A stretch of DNA of 64,000 nucleotides from Pseudomonas proteolytica (GTDB lineage Bacteria > Pseudomonadota > Gammaproteobacteria > Pseudomonadales > Pseudomonadaceae). The stretch is from NCBI RefSeq assembly GCF_007858275.1, contig NZ_VFEV01000003.1, positions 1-64,000 on the forward strand, given 5' to 3'. The notes beneath the pieces are model-generated. The model was given only the letters and a program-made list of their open reading frames with translations, searched no databases and was not told the DNA's origin. This document shows positions 18,719 through 27,757 of the stretch, one piece after another. Each line of letters starts with the position of its first letter. Within the stretch, counting starts at the first letter, position 1. The translations under genes and the position numbers were made by a program.

Positions 18719-19272
18719 TGAATGCTGAGCAGGTGGTCGCCGAAGTCTTCGCTTTGTATGAACAGCACGGCGCTGCCGATTACATTGGCGAGCCGGTGTC
18801 GCAGATCGAGCATATGTCCCAGGCCGCGCAGTTGGCGATGGCCGAGGGCTTCGACGATGAAGTGGTGTTGGCGGCGTTCTTCCACGATATCGGGCATATC
18901 TGCGGGCAGGGTGGCGAGAATATGGGCGGCTACGGCGTAGTCAGCCATGAACGCTTGGGTGCCGACTATCTACGGCGTGCCGGCTTCAGCGAGCGCCTGG
19001 CGAAACTCGTGGAATATCACGTACAAGCCAAGCGCTACCTGACCTTCAGCCAGCCGGACTATTACCATCGCTTGAGCGAGGCCAGCCGCCGCACCTTGGG
19101 CTACCAGGGGGGAGTGATGACGGCCGATGAGGCCCGGGCGTTCGAGCAGGACCCGCTGTGCGCGGTGAGCCTGCGCATGCGCCACTGGGATGAGCAGGCC
19201 AAGGACATGCACGTGCCAGTGCTGGACCTTGAGGTGCTGAAGGCCAAGGCCCGGCAATTGCTGGCGGCTTAA
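18718..19272 (+). CDS. PhnZ-like HD-domain mixed-valent diiron oxygenase
   Basis: A 184-residue HD-domain protein of the phosphonate-associated type. Candidate iron ligands are His32, His56-Asp57 (FFHDIGH), His77, His101 and Asp158, with Lys105 nearby. Tyr22 and Glu25 sit where PhnZ has its substrate-gating Tyr and Glu, allowing a 2-3 residue offset (PhnZ numbering from memory). PhnZ cleaves the C-P bond of 2-amino-1-hydroxyethylphosphonate with O2, and TmpB does the same with a trimethylated analogue. The start overlaps the FAD gene stop. No 2-oxoglutarate dioxygenase that would make a hydroxylated substrate is encoded nearby. Its TAA stop shares a TTAA with the convergent GTPase gene. Confidence 0.85.
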   Translation: MNAEQVVAEVFALYEQHGAADYIGEPVSQIEHMSQAAQLAMAEGFDDEVVLAAFFHDIGHICGQGGENMGGYGVVSHERLGADYLRRAGFSERLAKLVEYHVQAKRYLTFSQPDYYHRLSEASRRTLGYQGGVMTADEARAFEQDPLCAVSLRMRHWDEQAKDMHVPVLDLEVLKAKARQLLAA

Positions 19273-20636
19273 GCCTCGTCCAGGCGCTGGGCCAGGGCTT
19301 CGATCTGTTCCTGGCGTTCGGCCTGGCTTAACCTTGGGTGAGGGTTGAGCGACGACCATTGCGGATGGGCGCGCGCCTTGTGCAGGGCGTCCGGCAGCTT
19401 GCCTTCACGCCAGGTCTTGTCCTGCGGGGTGTCGACCTTGATGCTGTGCATCGCCGCATGGCCACGCAGGTTTAGGGCCTTGAGCAACTGGCGCTGGCGC
19501 AGGGCCAGCAGGCGCAGCACGCTGTCATCCACCGTCAGCTCGCGCTGGCCCTTGATCTTGCCCAGCAGGCGGCTGCCGTAGCTGCGCGCGGTTTGCAGTG
19601 CGCCGCCGGCAATCGCTCCGGCGAGGGCGGCGGCGCCCAGGGTCAGGCCGCCGACCAGCAAGTCCACACCGGCCCCGGCCGCTGCCCCCGCCGCAATCCC
19701 GCCGCCGACCCGTACCCCCAGTTGCTTGAGGGTTTCGGGGTTGAACAAATCATCGCCCCAACGCCCGTCCAGCAACGGCAGGTCGCTGGCCGCAGCGTCC
19801 TGCGGGCGGAAGCCGAACAACTTGAGCAGGGCTTCGACGCAACGTTGTTCGCGCTGGCGTACGGCTTTGCGCAGATCGCTGATGGCTTGCTGTTCATCCT
19901 CGGTGACCACACTGCGCCGGCATGCGGCGCAGTCGATCAGCAGCTCGGCGATCAGGCGTGCGGCGCTTTGCTGGCGCGCCTGGCGTTGAGCCTCCTGATC
20001 AAGGATCAGCCGTTCCAGCTGTGGTCGTGAGCTTTCCAGCAACAGGGCCAGGCTTTCATACAGCCGTCGCTCGCCATCTTCGGGGGGCGCCACGCTGTCA
20101 AAGCGCACCAGTGCATGCAGGCCCAGGCGGGCCAGGGCTTCGCGCCAGTCCGGCTCGCGGTGGTCGCTGCTGCTGACAAAGTTGAGCACCGGCAGTAGCG
20201 GCTTGCCGCAGCTGGCCAGTACTTGCAGCTCGTCGCGGTATTTGGCCAGCACCGGTTCCCGGGCGTCGATCACGTACAGACCGGCGTCGGACGCCAGCAA
20301 CTGACGCAACACCTTGGCTTCCTGTTCGAAGCGTTGACGGGCTTCGCTGCCTTCCAGGAAACGGGCGAGGCGAGCCGGGCCGTCGAGGCGTTCGCCCGGT
20401 CGGTCGAGGCGCTCAAGGTAGTCGAGCAAGGCGATGGCATCTTCCAGGCCTGGCGTGTCGTACAGCTCCAGCAAGGCTTGGCCGTCGACCGACAAACGCG
20501 CGCCTTCGACATGCCGAGTGGTGCTGGGGCGGTGGGACACTTCGCCAAAGCCCACGTCACGGGTCAGGGTGCGCAGCAGCGAGGTCTTGCCGACGTTGGT
20601 GTGGCCGACCACCGCCAGTTTCAGGGGTTTAGTCAT
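19269..20636 (-). CDS. GTPase with C-terminal DUF3482 domain and glycine-zipper segment
   Basis: A 455-residue P-loop GTPase of the Era/TrmE type. G1 is GHTNVGKTS (11-19), a conserved Thr follows in RPSTTRHVEG, and G3 is DTPGLED. The position of G4 reads LPVLNFVSSSD, not the usual NKxD, so guanine specificity is uncertain. The C-terminal half is the DUF3482 region and contains a long Gly/Ala-rich hydrophobic stretch (GGGIAAGAAAGAGVDLLVGG and onward) that looks like a membrane-inserting hairpin. The start ATG at 20636 overlaps the end of the DUF2868 gene by 8 bp. Function is unknown; a membrane-associated GTPase is my inference. Confidence 0.85.
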   Translation of the reverse strand: MTKPLKLAVVGHTNVGKTSLLRTLTRDVGFGEVSHRPSTTRHVEGARLSVDGQALLELYDTPGLEDAIALLDYLERLDRPGERLDGPARLARFLEGSEARQRFEQEAKVLRQLLASDAGLYVIDAREPVLAKYRDELQVLASCGKPLLPVLNFVSSSDHREPDWREALARLGLHALVRFDSVAPPEDGERRLYESLALLLESSRPQLERLILDQEAQRQARQQSAARLIAELLIDCAACRRSVVTEDEQQAISDLRKAVRQREQRCVEALLKLFGFRPQDAAASDLPLLDGRWGDDLFNPETLKQLGVRVGGGIAAGAAAGAGVDLLVGGLTLGAAALAGAIAGGALQTARSYGSRLLGKIKGQRELTVDDSVLRLLALRQRQLLKALNLRGHAAMHSIKVDTPQDKTWREGKLPDALHKARAHPQWSSLNPHPRLSQAERQEQIEALAQRLDEA

Positions 20637-22008
20637 GACCGGTCTCCAGCCAGGTGAGTGGCGCGCAGTCGGCGAAGGGCAGGTCCAGTTGCTGCAAGGC
20701 CGTGTGCCAATCGCCGAGGCGCTCGGCATCCAGCGCCTGGCCCGGTGGTGCTTGCAGCAGCCAGACACGGGTGGCGCTGGCGCTGCGGGCCAGTTCGCCG
20801 ATCAGCGCCAGGCTGCCACGATCCGGCGAGCGGCGTGGGTCGCAGGCGATCACCAGGCGCGCGGGCGGGAAGCGGGTCAGTTGCTCCAGCAGTTTGTGGC
20901 GTGATTCGCGGCTGTCGAGGATGCCGGCGTTTTTGACCGTGGCCGGCAGTTTGGGCGGCCAGGGGTGTTGGTCGTCCAGTTCGATGGCCACCAGCAGGGC
21001 GCCATCGCTGTGCAGTTCGCTGGCGCCGCCGCTGACGTGATGCAACTGTTCTGGAGCTGCATCGTTGACACCCAGGCGTTCGCTGCTGGGCATCAAGGCT
21101 TCGCGCAAGTGGCTGTAGCCGGGCAGGTTGAGGTCCAGGCCCAAGGCGGCACGCCCGCGTCGCCAGCGCCATAGGCAGAGCAAGGCGAGGAGCAGTCGGG
21201 GCAGCAGGCCGTCGACCAGCAATACGCCCACCAGCCAGGCGGCCCAGGCTTGGCGGGCGCTTTCGATATTGAGGGCAGAGTCGCCACTGGCGCGGATCAT
21301 CTCGACGGTCGGCACGCTGAAGCCGAGCAGGGCGGGCAGGCTGCCCAGGGCCTGGGTCACGCTGACAAAGGTGTCGGCGCCGAGGATGGTGGTTTCCCAG
21401 ACAAACCCGTAGCGCCGGGTGGCCATCAATGTCAGCAGGATCACCAGCGCGCTGCACAGCGCCAGCAGCCACAGGCCATTGACCAGCACACCGACCGCCC
21501 AGCGGTTGAGCTTGTGGCGTTGCAGCAGCAACAACAACGCTGGCGCCAGTTGCGCGGCCTTGGCATCACGGGCGAATTTTTCGCTGAGCCACAACCACAG
21601 GCGGCCGAGGCTGGCGCTGTGCTCGCCGGCAAACACCAGGCCCAGGGCCCAGCTCAGCAGCAGGATCAGGTTCAAGCCCAGCAGGCTGCCCAGGGCCCAG
21701 AACACATTGACCGGGGCCAGGCCGTTGCCCAGGGCGGCGAAGGCCAGGCCGGCACCGCTGACCACGGCCAGCACCATCAGCGCGATCAGCGCCAGCCGCG
21801 CACCTTGCAACCAGTGCAGCAGGGCGGCGCTCAGGCCGTCGCGCTCGGCCAGCCACAGTGCACGGTTTTGAATACGTGTCGGCAGGTCGCCGCCGTTGCT
21901 GCGGGCCAGGCGATTGGCTTCCTGGTCTTCCAGGGGGCCGGCGTGTTCTTCACGCAGGCGCACGGTTTCCGTCAGCCACAGTTTTTGCAGAGGGTTCAGT
22001 GCTGTCAC
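20629..22008 (-). CDS. DUF2868 membrane protein, partner of the DUF3482 GTPase
   Basis: A 459-residue protein. Residues 1-70 are polar and charged. Four strong transmembrane helices follow (around 75-97, 105-131, 175-200 and 265-295). The remaining C-terminal part (from about 300) is a soluble Rossmann-like region with VAIELDDQHPWP and LVIACDPRRSPDRG. The end overlaps the GTPase start by 8 bp, so the two are translationally coupled and probably work together at the inner membrane. It is divergent from folA across 69 bp. No known activity; the family is DUF2868. Confidence 0.85.
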   Translation of the reverse strand: MTALNPLQKLWLTETVRLREEHAGPLEDQEANRLARSNGGDLPTRIQNRALWLAERDGLSAALLHWLQGARLALIALMVLAVVSGAGLAFAALGNGLAPVNVFWALGSLLGLNLILLLSWALGLVFAGEHSASLGRLWLWLSEKFARDAKAAQLAPALLLLLQRHKLNRWAVGVLVNGLWLLALCSALVILLTLMATRRYGFVWETTILGADTFVSVTQALGSLPALLGFSVPTVEMIRASGDSALNIESARQAWAAWLVGVLLVDGLLPRLLLALLCLWRWRRGRAALGLDLNLPGYSHLREALMPSSERLGVNDAAPEQLHHVSGGASELHSDGALLVAIELDDQHPWPPKLPATVKNAGILDSRESRHKLLEQLTRFPPARLVIACDPRRSPDRGSLALIGELARSASATRVWLLQAPPGQALDAERLGDWHTALQQLDLPFADCAPLTWLETGHD

Positions 22009-22077
22009 GCGCGGTCCTGTTGTGTCAGTGAGCCTGGAGCATAACCCCTGGCCCGCGCCTCTGGTATTCTCGTTGCC

Positions 22078-22590
22078 ATGAAAAAAACTCTCCCTTTAAG
22101 CCTGATCGCAGCCCTCGGTGAAAACCGCGTGATCGGCGTCGACAACAGCATGCCCTGGCATTTGCCGGGGGATTTCAAATATTTCAAGGCCACCACCCTG
22201 GGCAAGCCGATCATCATGGGGCGCAAGACCTGGGATTCCCTGGGCCGACCGTTGCCGGGGCGCTTGAACATTGTGGTCAGCCGTCAGACCGATCTTAAGC
22301 TTGAAGGTGCGCAAGTTTTTCCTTCACTGGATGCAGCCGTTGCGCGGGCCGAGGCCTGGGCGCTGGAGCAGGGTGTGGATGAGCTGATGCTGATCGGCGG
22401 CGCGCAGCTGTATGCGCAGGGCCTGGAGCAGGCGGATCGCCTGTATCTGACGCGGGTTGCGTTGAGCCCGCAGGGGGATGCGTGGTTTCCGGAGTTTGAC
22501 TTGAACCGGTGGAAGCTGGTGTCGAATGTGCAGAATCCGGCAGAAGGCGACAAGCCGGCGTACAACTTCGAAGTCTGGGAAAAGGCCTAG
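22078..22590 (+). CDS. folA: Dihydrofolate reductase
   Basis: NADPH-dependent reduction of dihydrofolate, regenerating the cofactor used by ThyA. The 170 residues show LIAALGENRVIG, the substrate-loop MPWHLPGDFKYFK with the acidic Asp, the NADPH-binding GRKTWDSLGRPLPGR and the LMLIGGAQLY glycine pair. This is a chromosomal FolA, not a trimethoprim-resistant plasmid type. It is divergent from the DUF2868 gene and convergent with tcyP. Confidence 0.97.
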   Translation: MKKTLPLSLIAALGENRVIGVDNSMPWHLPGDFKYFKATTLGKPIIMGRKTWDSLGRPLPGRLNIVVSRQTDLKLEGAQVFPSLDAAVARAEAWALEQGVDELMLIGGAQLYAQGLEQADRLYLTRVALSPQGDAWFPEFDLNRWKLVSNVQNPAEGDKPAYNFEVWEKA

Positions 22591-22595
22591 CTCTC

Positions 22596-22730
22596 TGTGG
22601 CAAGGGGGCTTGTCCCCCGTTGGGCTGCGAAGCAGCCCCAAAACCAGCCGCTACAGAGTATCTGATACAGCGCACTCGGCTTACTGGGGCTGCTACGCAG
22701 CCCAACGGGGGACAAGCCCCCTCTCCACAG
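22596..22730. repeat. Paired palindromic repeat (family 4)
   Basis: The left arm GGGGGCTTGTCCCCCGTTGG continues GCTGCGAAGCAGCCCC. The right arm is the inverse, GGGGCTGCTACGCAGCCC then AACGGGGGACAAGCCCCC. Each arm is itself a double hairpin. This family differs from the GTGGGAG/GTAGGAG families. A single arm recurs at 40012-40057. Confidence 0.9.
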
Positions 22731-22738
22731 GGGGGGCT

Positions 22739-24130
22739 TTAGGCTTGCGCCAACTCAGGATGCTCATCGGCATTGAGCAGCTCTTTATCGGTCTGCTGCA
22801 TGATCTGGCTGGTAATCGCCCCGGCGGTCATCGAACCATTCACGTTCAACGCCGTGCGGCCCATGTCGATCAGCGGCTCCACGGAAATCAGCAACGCCAC
22901 CAACGCCACCGGCAAGCCCATGGCCGGTAGCACGATCAGCGCGGCAAACGTCGCACCGCCGCCCACACCGGCCACGCCGGCTGAACTCAAGGTCACAATC
23001 GCCACCAATGTTGCGATCCACAGTGGGTCCAGCGGGTTGATGCCCACGGTCGGCGCGACCATCACCGCCAACATCGCCGGATACAGGCCGGCGCAACCGT
23101 TCTGGCCAATCGTCGCGCCAAACGAGGCGGCGAAGCTGGCGATGGACTGCGGGATGCCCAGGCGACGGGTTTGCGCTTCGATGCTCAACGGGATGCTTGC
23201 TGCGCTGGAGCGACTGGTAAACGCGAAGGTCAGCACCGGCCACACCTTGCGGAAGAAGCGCAGTGGGTTGATCCCCGCCAGCGACAGCAGCAGGCCGTGG
23301 ACTACAAACATCAGCCCCAGTGCCAGGTAGGACACCAGCACGAAGCTGCCGAGCTTGATGATGTCTTGCAGGTTGGAGCTGGCGACCACTTTGGTCATCA
23401 ACGCCAGCACGCCGTAAGGGGTCAGCTTCATCACCAGACGCACCAGGCGCATCACCCAGGCTTGCAGGGTGTCGATGGCGTTGATCACTTTCTGGCCTTT
23501 TTCCACGTCGTCCTTGAGCAGTTGCAGCGCGGCAACGCCCAGGAACGCGGCGAAGATCACCACACTGATAATCGACGTCGGCTTGGCCCGGGCCAAGTCG
23601 GCAAACGGGTTCTGCGGGATGAACGACAGCAGCAACTGCGGGATATTCAGGTCGGCGACCTTGCCTGCGTAATCACTCTGGATCACTTGCAGGCGCGCCA
23701 GTTCCTGAGTGCCGGCCACCAGGCCTTCGGCGGTGAGGCCGAACAGGTTGGTCAGGCCGATACCGATCAGCGCCGCAATGGCGGTGGTGAACAGCAGCGT
23801 GCCAATGGTCAGGAAGCTGATCTTGCCCAGGGAAGCGGCGTTATGCAGGCGGGCTACGGCGCTGAGGATCGAGGCGAACACCAGCGGGATCACGATCATC
23901 TGCAACAGTTGCACATAACCGTTGCCGACCAGGTCGAACCAGCCGATCGAGGCTTTGAGCACCGGGTGGCCTGCGCCGTAGATCGTATGCAGGGCCACAC
24001 CGAAGGCAACGCCCAGGACCAAGGCGAACAACACCTTCTTGGCCAGGCTCCAGTGAGTACGGCGGGTTTGTGCCAGGCCCAGCAATAATGCGAGGAACAC
24101 CAACAGGTTGAGAATCAGCGGCAGATTCAT
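22739..24130 (-). CDS. tcyP: L-cystine:cation symporter TcyP (DAACS family)
   Basis: A 463-residue secondary transporter of the dicarboxylate/amino-acid:cation symporter family. It has about eight to nine helices, the [15 protein letters not shown] serine-rich re-entrant loop and the [20 protein letters not shown] segment, which mark the TcyP/YdjN cystine branch rather than glutamate or C4-dicarboxylate carriers. It takes up cystine as a sulfur source. The AT-rich DNA just upstream (24190-24250) may hold a sulfur-responsive promoter; a GGAATAA/TTATTCC half-site is visible, but CysB control is a guess. Confidence 0.9.
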   Translation of the reverse strand: MNLPLILNLLVFLALLLGLAQTRRTHWSLAKKVLFALVLGVAFGVALHTIYGAGHPVLKASIGWFDLVGNGYVQLLQMIVIPLVFASILSAVARLHNAASLGKISFLTIGTLLFTTAIAALIGIGLTNLFGLTAEGLVAGTQELARLQVIQSDYAGKVADLNIPQLLLSFIPQNPFADLARAKPTSIISVVIFAAFLGVAALQLLKDDVEKGQKVINAIDTLQAWVMRLVRLVMKLTPYGVLALMTKVVASSNLQDIIKLGSFVLVSYLALGLMFVVHGLLLSLAGINPLRFFRKVWPVLTFAFTSRSSAASIPLSIEAQTRRLGIPQSIASFAASFGATIGQNGCAGLYPAMLAVMVAPTVGINPLDPLWIATLVAIVTLSSAGVAGVGGGATFAALIVLPAMGLPVALVALLISVEPLIDMGRTALNVNGSMTAGAITSQIMQQTDKELLNADEHPELAQA

Positions 24131-24372
24131 TGAAGCTCCAGGTAAAGGACTGCCAATCGCATGAGCGTGCGACTGCGAACCGGAAATCCTAACAGCTTGA
24201 AATATATTGATTTAATACCGTTATGGAATGGCGACTGTCGTTTTTGGAATAAGGCGTTGACGCTCCTGTGTAAGTGGGTGACGGGATCAGGACGCCGTCG
24301 GTCGTGCGTGTGGCGGGGGCTGTCATACAGATTTGTTAGCGTTGGTGCTTTTCACTCAGGGAGAAAATGCAC

Positions 24373-25431
24373 ATGAAGCTCGCGCCGAGACTGTTTGCCG
24401 CCGCGCTGTGCCTGGGGCTTGCCAGCCAGGTCATGGCCGCCACCGAGTTGAAACATTGGCCGGCACCCGCCGCCAAGCAACTGAATGAAATGATCACCGC
24501 CAACGCCAACAAGGGTAACTACGCGGTATTCGACATGGACAACACCAGCTACCGCTTCGACCTCGAAGAGTCGCTGCTGCCGTACATGGAAAACAAGGGC
24601 CTGATCACCCGTGACAGTCTCGACCCGTCGCTCAAGCTTATGCCGTTCAAAGACACCGCCGACCATAAGGAAAGTCTGTTCAGTTACTACTATCGCCTGT
24701 GCGAAGTGGACGACATGGTCTGCTACCCGTGGGTCGCCCAGGTGTTCTCTGGCTTCACCCTCAAGGAACTCAAGGGCTACGTCGATGAGCTGATGGCCTC
24801 CGGCAAGCCGGTGCCGGTCACCTACTTCGAAGGCGATGTGGTGAAGAACATGGAGGTGCAGCCACCGAAAATCTTCACTGGCCAGACCGAGCTGTACAAC
24901 AAGCTGATGGAAAATGGCATCGACGTGTACGTGATGACGGCGGCCTCTGAAGAGCTGGTGCGCATGGTCGCCTCGGATCCCAAGTACGGCTACAACGTCA
25001 AGCCGCAGAACGTCATTGGCGTCACCACCCTGCTCAAGGACCGCAAGACCGGCGAGTTGACCACCGCGCGTAAGCAGATCAGCGCCGGCAAATATGACGA
25101 AAAAGCCAACCTGGGCCTGGAACTGACCCCCTACCTGTGGACCCCGGCAACCTGGATGGCAGGCAAGCACGCGGCGATCCTCACCTACATCGACGAATGG
25201 AAAAAACCGGTACTGGTCGGCGGCGACACCCCCACCAGCGACGGCTACATGCTGTTCCACGATGTGGACGTGGCCAAGGGCGGCATTCACTTGTGGATCA
25301 ACCGCAAGGACAAGTACATGACCCAACTCAACGGCATGATCGCCAAGCACGCCGCGGCCCAGGCCAAAGAAGGGCTGGCGGTGACGGCGGACAAGAATTG
25401 GGTGATCGTCAAGCCCGACGAAATCCAGTAA
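24373..25431 (+). CDS. pchP: Periplasmic phosphorylcholine phosphatase
   Basis: Releases choline from phosphorylcholine in the periplasm, a step in host-lipid and choline use by Pseudomonas. The 352-residue precursor has a signal peptide ending VMA-AT and HAD motifs FDMDNTSYRF (motif I) and GGDTPTSDGYM (motif IV), plus YVMTAASEEL, matching P. aeruginosa PchP. I chose the ATG at 24373 because AGGGAG is 9 nt upstream of it but only 3 nt from the earlier in-frame ATG at 24367. It is divergent from tcyP across a ~240-bp AT-rich gap. Confidence 0.92.
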   Translation: MKLAPRLFAAALCLGLASQVMAATELKHWPAPAAKQLNEMITANANKGNYAVFDMDNTSYRFDLEESLLPYMENKGLITRDSLDPSLKLMPFKDTADHKESLFSYYYRLCEVDDMVCYPWVAQVFSGFTLKELKGYVDELMASGKPVPVTYFEGDVVKNMEVQPPKIFTGQTELYNKLMENGIDVYVMTAASEELVRMVASDPKYGYNVKPQNVIGVTTLLKDRKTGELTTARKQISAGKYDEKANLGLELTPYLWTPATWMAGKHAAILTYIDEWKKPVLVGGDTPTSDGYMLFHDVDVAKGGIHLWINRKDKYMTQLNGMIAKHAAAQAKEGLAVTADKNWVIVKPDEIQ

Positions 25432-25433
25432 CC

Positions 25434-25523
25434 CTGTAGGAGCTGGCTTGCCTGCGATGGCATCGACGCGGTGTATCAGGTACGCCGTGGTGCCCGCATC
25501 GCAGGCAAGCCAGCTCCCACATT
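25434..25523. repeat. REPIN (family 3, chimeric left head)
   Basis: The left arm is CTGTAGGAGCTGGCTTGCCTGCGATG and the right arm is CATCGCAGGCAAGCCAGCTC then CCACA. The left head is TGTAGG (family 2-like) while the right ends CCCACA (family 1/3-like), so the tips do not pair perfectly. It lies between the convergent pchP and ilvD genes. Confidence 0.88.
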
Positions 25524-25555
25524 TGATCTCCTGTGGCTTGGCGATTCAGGCAGGC

Positions 25556-25586
25556 AAAAAAATGCCCCGCACCTGGCGGGGCATTT
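25556..25586 (-). terminator. Bidirectional intrinsic terminator, ilvD/pchP
   Basis: AATGCCCCGC and GCGGGGCATT form a strong stem around a 3-4 nt loop. An A-run lies on the left (25556-25562) and a short T-run on the right (25583-25586), so it can act for ilvD on the minus strand and for pchP on the plus strand. Confidence 0.88.
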
Positions 25587-25599
25587 TCATGGGCGGGGC

Positions 25600-27441
25600 T
25601 TACAGGCCGTCGAGCATGGCCTTGTTACGCACCGCACCCTTGTCGGCACTGGTGGCCAGCAGGGCGTAGGCTTTCAGCGCGGTGGTGACTTTGCGCGGAC
25701 GCTTCTCCACCGGTTTCCAGCCTTTCTTGTCCTGTTCAACCCGGCGTGCGGCCAGTTCTTCATCGCTGATCAACAGGTTGATCGAGCGGTTCGGAATGTC
25801 GATCAGCACCTTGTCGCCGTCCTGTACCAGGCCAATCGCGCCGCCGGCGGCAGCTTCTGGCGAAGCGTGGCCGATGGACAGGCCGGACGTACCGCCAGAG
25901 AAGCGACCATCGGTCAGCAGTGCGCAGGCTTTGCCCAGGCCCTTGGACTTGAGGTACGACGTCGGGTAGAGCATTTCCTGCATACCCGGTCCGCCTTTGG
26001 GGCCTTCGTAGCGGATGATCACGATGTCGCCTTCTTTCACCTCGTCGGCAAGGATGCCGCGCACCGAGCTGTCCTGGCTTTCGTAGATCTTGGCGCGACC
26101 TTCGAACACATGGATCGACTCGTCCACGCCGGCGGTTTTGACCACGCAGCCGTCGAGGGCGATGTTGCCGTACAGCACGGCCAGGCCGCCTTCTTGCGAG
26201 TAGGCGTGCTCGACGCTACGGATGCAGCCGTTTTCACGGTCGTCGTCCAGGGTGTCCCAACGGGTCGACTGGCTGAATGCCGTCTGGGTGGGGATCCCGG
26301 CAGGGCCGGCCTTGAAGAAGGTGTGCACGGCTTCGTCGTCAGTCTGGGTGATGTCCCACTTGGCGATGCCTTCGGCCAGGGACTTGCTGTGCACGGTCGG
26401 CAGGTCGGTGTGCAGCAGGCCGCCACGGGCCAGGGAACCCAAGATCGAGAAGATCCCGCCGGCACGGTGCACGTCTTCCATGTGGTACTTCTGGATGTTC
26501 GGCGCGACTTTGCACAATTGCGGCACGTTGCGGGACAGGCGGTCGATGTCGCGCAGGTCGAAATCGATCTCGGCTTCCTGGGCGGCGGCCAGCAAGTGCA
26601 GGATGGTGTTGGTGGAACCGCCCATGGCGATATCCAGGGTCATGGCGTTTTCGAACGCCTTGAAGTTGGCGATATTGCGCGGCAATACCGACTCATCGTT
26701 CTCGGTGTAGTAACGCTTGCACAGCTCGACGATGGTGCGGCCCGCCTGCAGGAACAACTGCTCGCGGTCGCTGTGGGTCGCCAGCGTCGAACCGTTGCCC
26801 GGCAACGCCAGGCCCAGGGCTTCCACCAGGCAGTTCATCGAGTTGGCGGTGAACATGCCGGAGCACGAACCGCAGGTTGGGCAAGCGCTGCGCTCGTATT
26901 CCGCGACCTTCTCGTCAGAAGCGCTGGAATCGGCGGCGATGACCATGGCGTCCACCAGGTCCAGGCCGTGGGAGGCGAGCTTGGTCTTGCCGGCTTCCAT
27001 CGGGCCGCCGGAGACGAAGATCACCGGGATGTTCAGGCGCAGGGAGGCCATCAGCATGCCGGGGGTGATCTTGTCGCAGTTGGAGATACACACGATGGCG
27101 TCGGCGCAGTGGGCGTTGACCATGTACTCCACGGAGTCAGCGATGATCTCGCGGCTCGGCAGGGAATACAGCATGCCGTCATGGCCCATGGCAATGCCGT
27201 CGTCCACGGCAATGGTGTTGAATTCCTTGGCCACGCCGCCAGCGCGTTCGATCTCACGGGCGACCAGTTGGCCCAGGTCCTTGAGGTGGACATGGCCCGG
27301 TACGAACTGGGTGAACGAGTTGGCAATCGCGATGATCGGCTTCTTGAAGTCGTCATCTTTCATCCCCGTGGCACGCCACAGAGCGCGCGCGCCGGCCATG
27401 TTGCGGCCGTGGGTGGATGTTTTCGAGCGGTAATCTGGCAT
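25600..27441 (-). CDS. ilvD: Dihydroxy-acid dehydratase
   Basis: Iron-sulfur dehydratase that makes 2-oxo-isovalerate and 2-oxo-3-methylvalerate for valine and isoleucine, the same pathway as IlvA near the left end. At 613 residues it is the full enterobacterial-type length. Cluster and Mg ligands are visible: the [12 protein letters not shown] cysteine region, [20 protein letters not shown], and the C-terminal [20 protein letters not shown]. It is followed by its own terminator 14 bp after the stop. Confidence 0.97.
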   Translation of the reverse strand: MPDYRSKTSTHGRNMAGARALWRATGMKDDDFKKPIIAIANSFTQFVPGHVHLKDLGQLVAREIERAGGVAKEFNTIAVDDGIAMGHDGMLYSLPSREIIADSVEYMVNAHCADAIVCISNCDKITPGMLMASLRLNIPVIFVSGGPMEAGKTKLASHGLDLVDAMVIAADSSASDEKVAEYERSACPTCGSCSGMFTANSMNCLVEALGLALPGNGSTLATHSDREQLFLQAGRTIVELCKRYYTENDESVLPRNIANFKAFENAMTLDIAMGGSTNTILHLLAAAQEAEIDFDLRDIDRLSRNVPQLCKVAPNIQKYHMEDVHRAGGIFSILGSLARGGLLHTDLPTVHSKSLAEGIAKWDITQTDDEAVHTFFKAGPAGIPTQTAFSQSTRWDTLDDDRENGCIRSVEHAYSQEGGLAVLYGNIALDGCVVKTAGVDESIHVFEGRAKIYESQDSSVRGILADEVKEGDIVIIRYEGPKGGPGMQEMLYPTSYLKSKGLGKACALLTDGRFSGGTSGLSIGHASPEAAAGGAIGLVQDGDKVLIDIPNRSINLLISDEELAARRVEQDKKGWKPVEKRPRKVTTALKAYALLATSADKGAVRNKAMLDGL

Positions 27442-27757
27442 GGAGCACTCCGGGCGGCTAATCAGGAATCAAAGGGGAGTGAGCTTCTATTGACGTCTGG
27501 AACACTCAGAAATGGCCGTGTGTCCGGAAGTTGCCACTCGCGTCGCGGGATCGCCGCTTGCTTGGGCCTCGAGCTCATAAACCCGCCGGGGGATGACTGG
27601 CGATGAATAGGCCCGATTCTACACCGTCTTCCTGTAGGAGCGAGCTTGCTCGCGAAAAACCCATAGGCGACGCGGGTTGCCTGGGGGCGCTGCGTTATCG
27701 TTGGCGTTCTTCGCGAGCAAGAACTAGGCGTCCCCCTCGCTCCTACAGGGGAAAGCG
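27442..27757. other. 316-bp gap between ilvD and the MFS gene
   Basis: The left 190 bp (27442-27631) is the upstream region of ilvD and should contain its minus-strand promoter; I cannot pick convincing -35/-10 boxes. The remainder is occupied by a REPIN. No small gene with a ribosome site was found. Confidence 0.6.
27632..27748. repeat. REPIN (family 2) with a 14-nt insertion
   Basis: The left arm CTGTAGGAGCGAGCTTGCTC is intact. The right arm should read GCGAGCAAG-CTCGCTCCTACAG but is interrupted after GCGAGCAAG by AACTAGGCGTCCCC (27722-27735). The spacer is of the same type as the REPINs at 33378 and 51144. Confidence 0.92.

Noticed and set aside
24190..24250. CysB binding site upstream of tcyP
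   Set aside because: Only an AT-rich stretch and a TTATTCC-like half-site are visible. The consensus is too loose to call by eye.
25471..27606. 711-codon open frame opposite ilvD
   Set aside because: It is antisense to a fully conserved ilvD and results from high-GC codon bias. It has no recognisable domain, and its N-terminal part is REPIN sequence.
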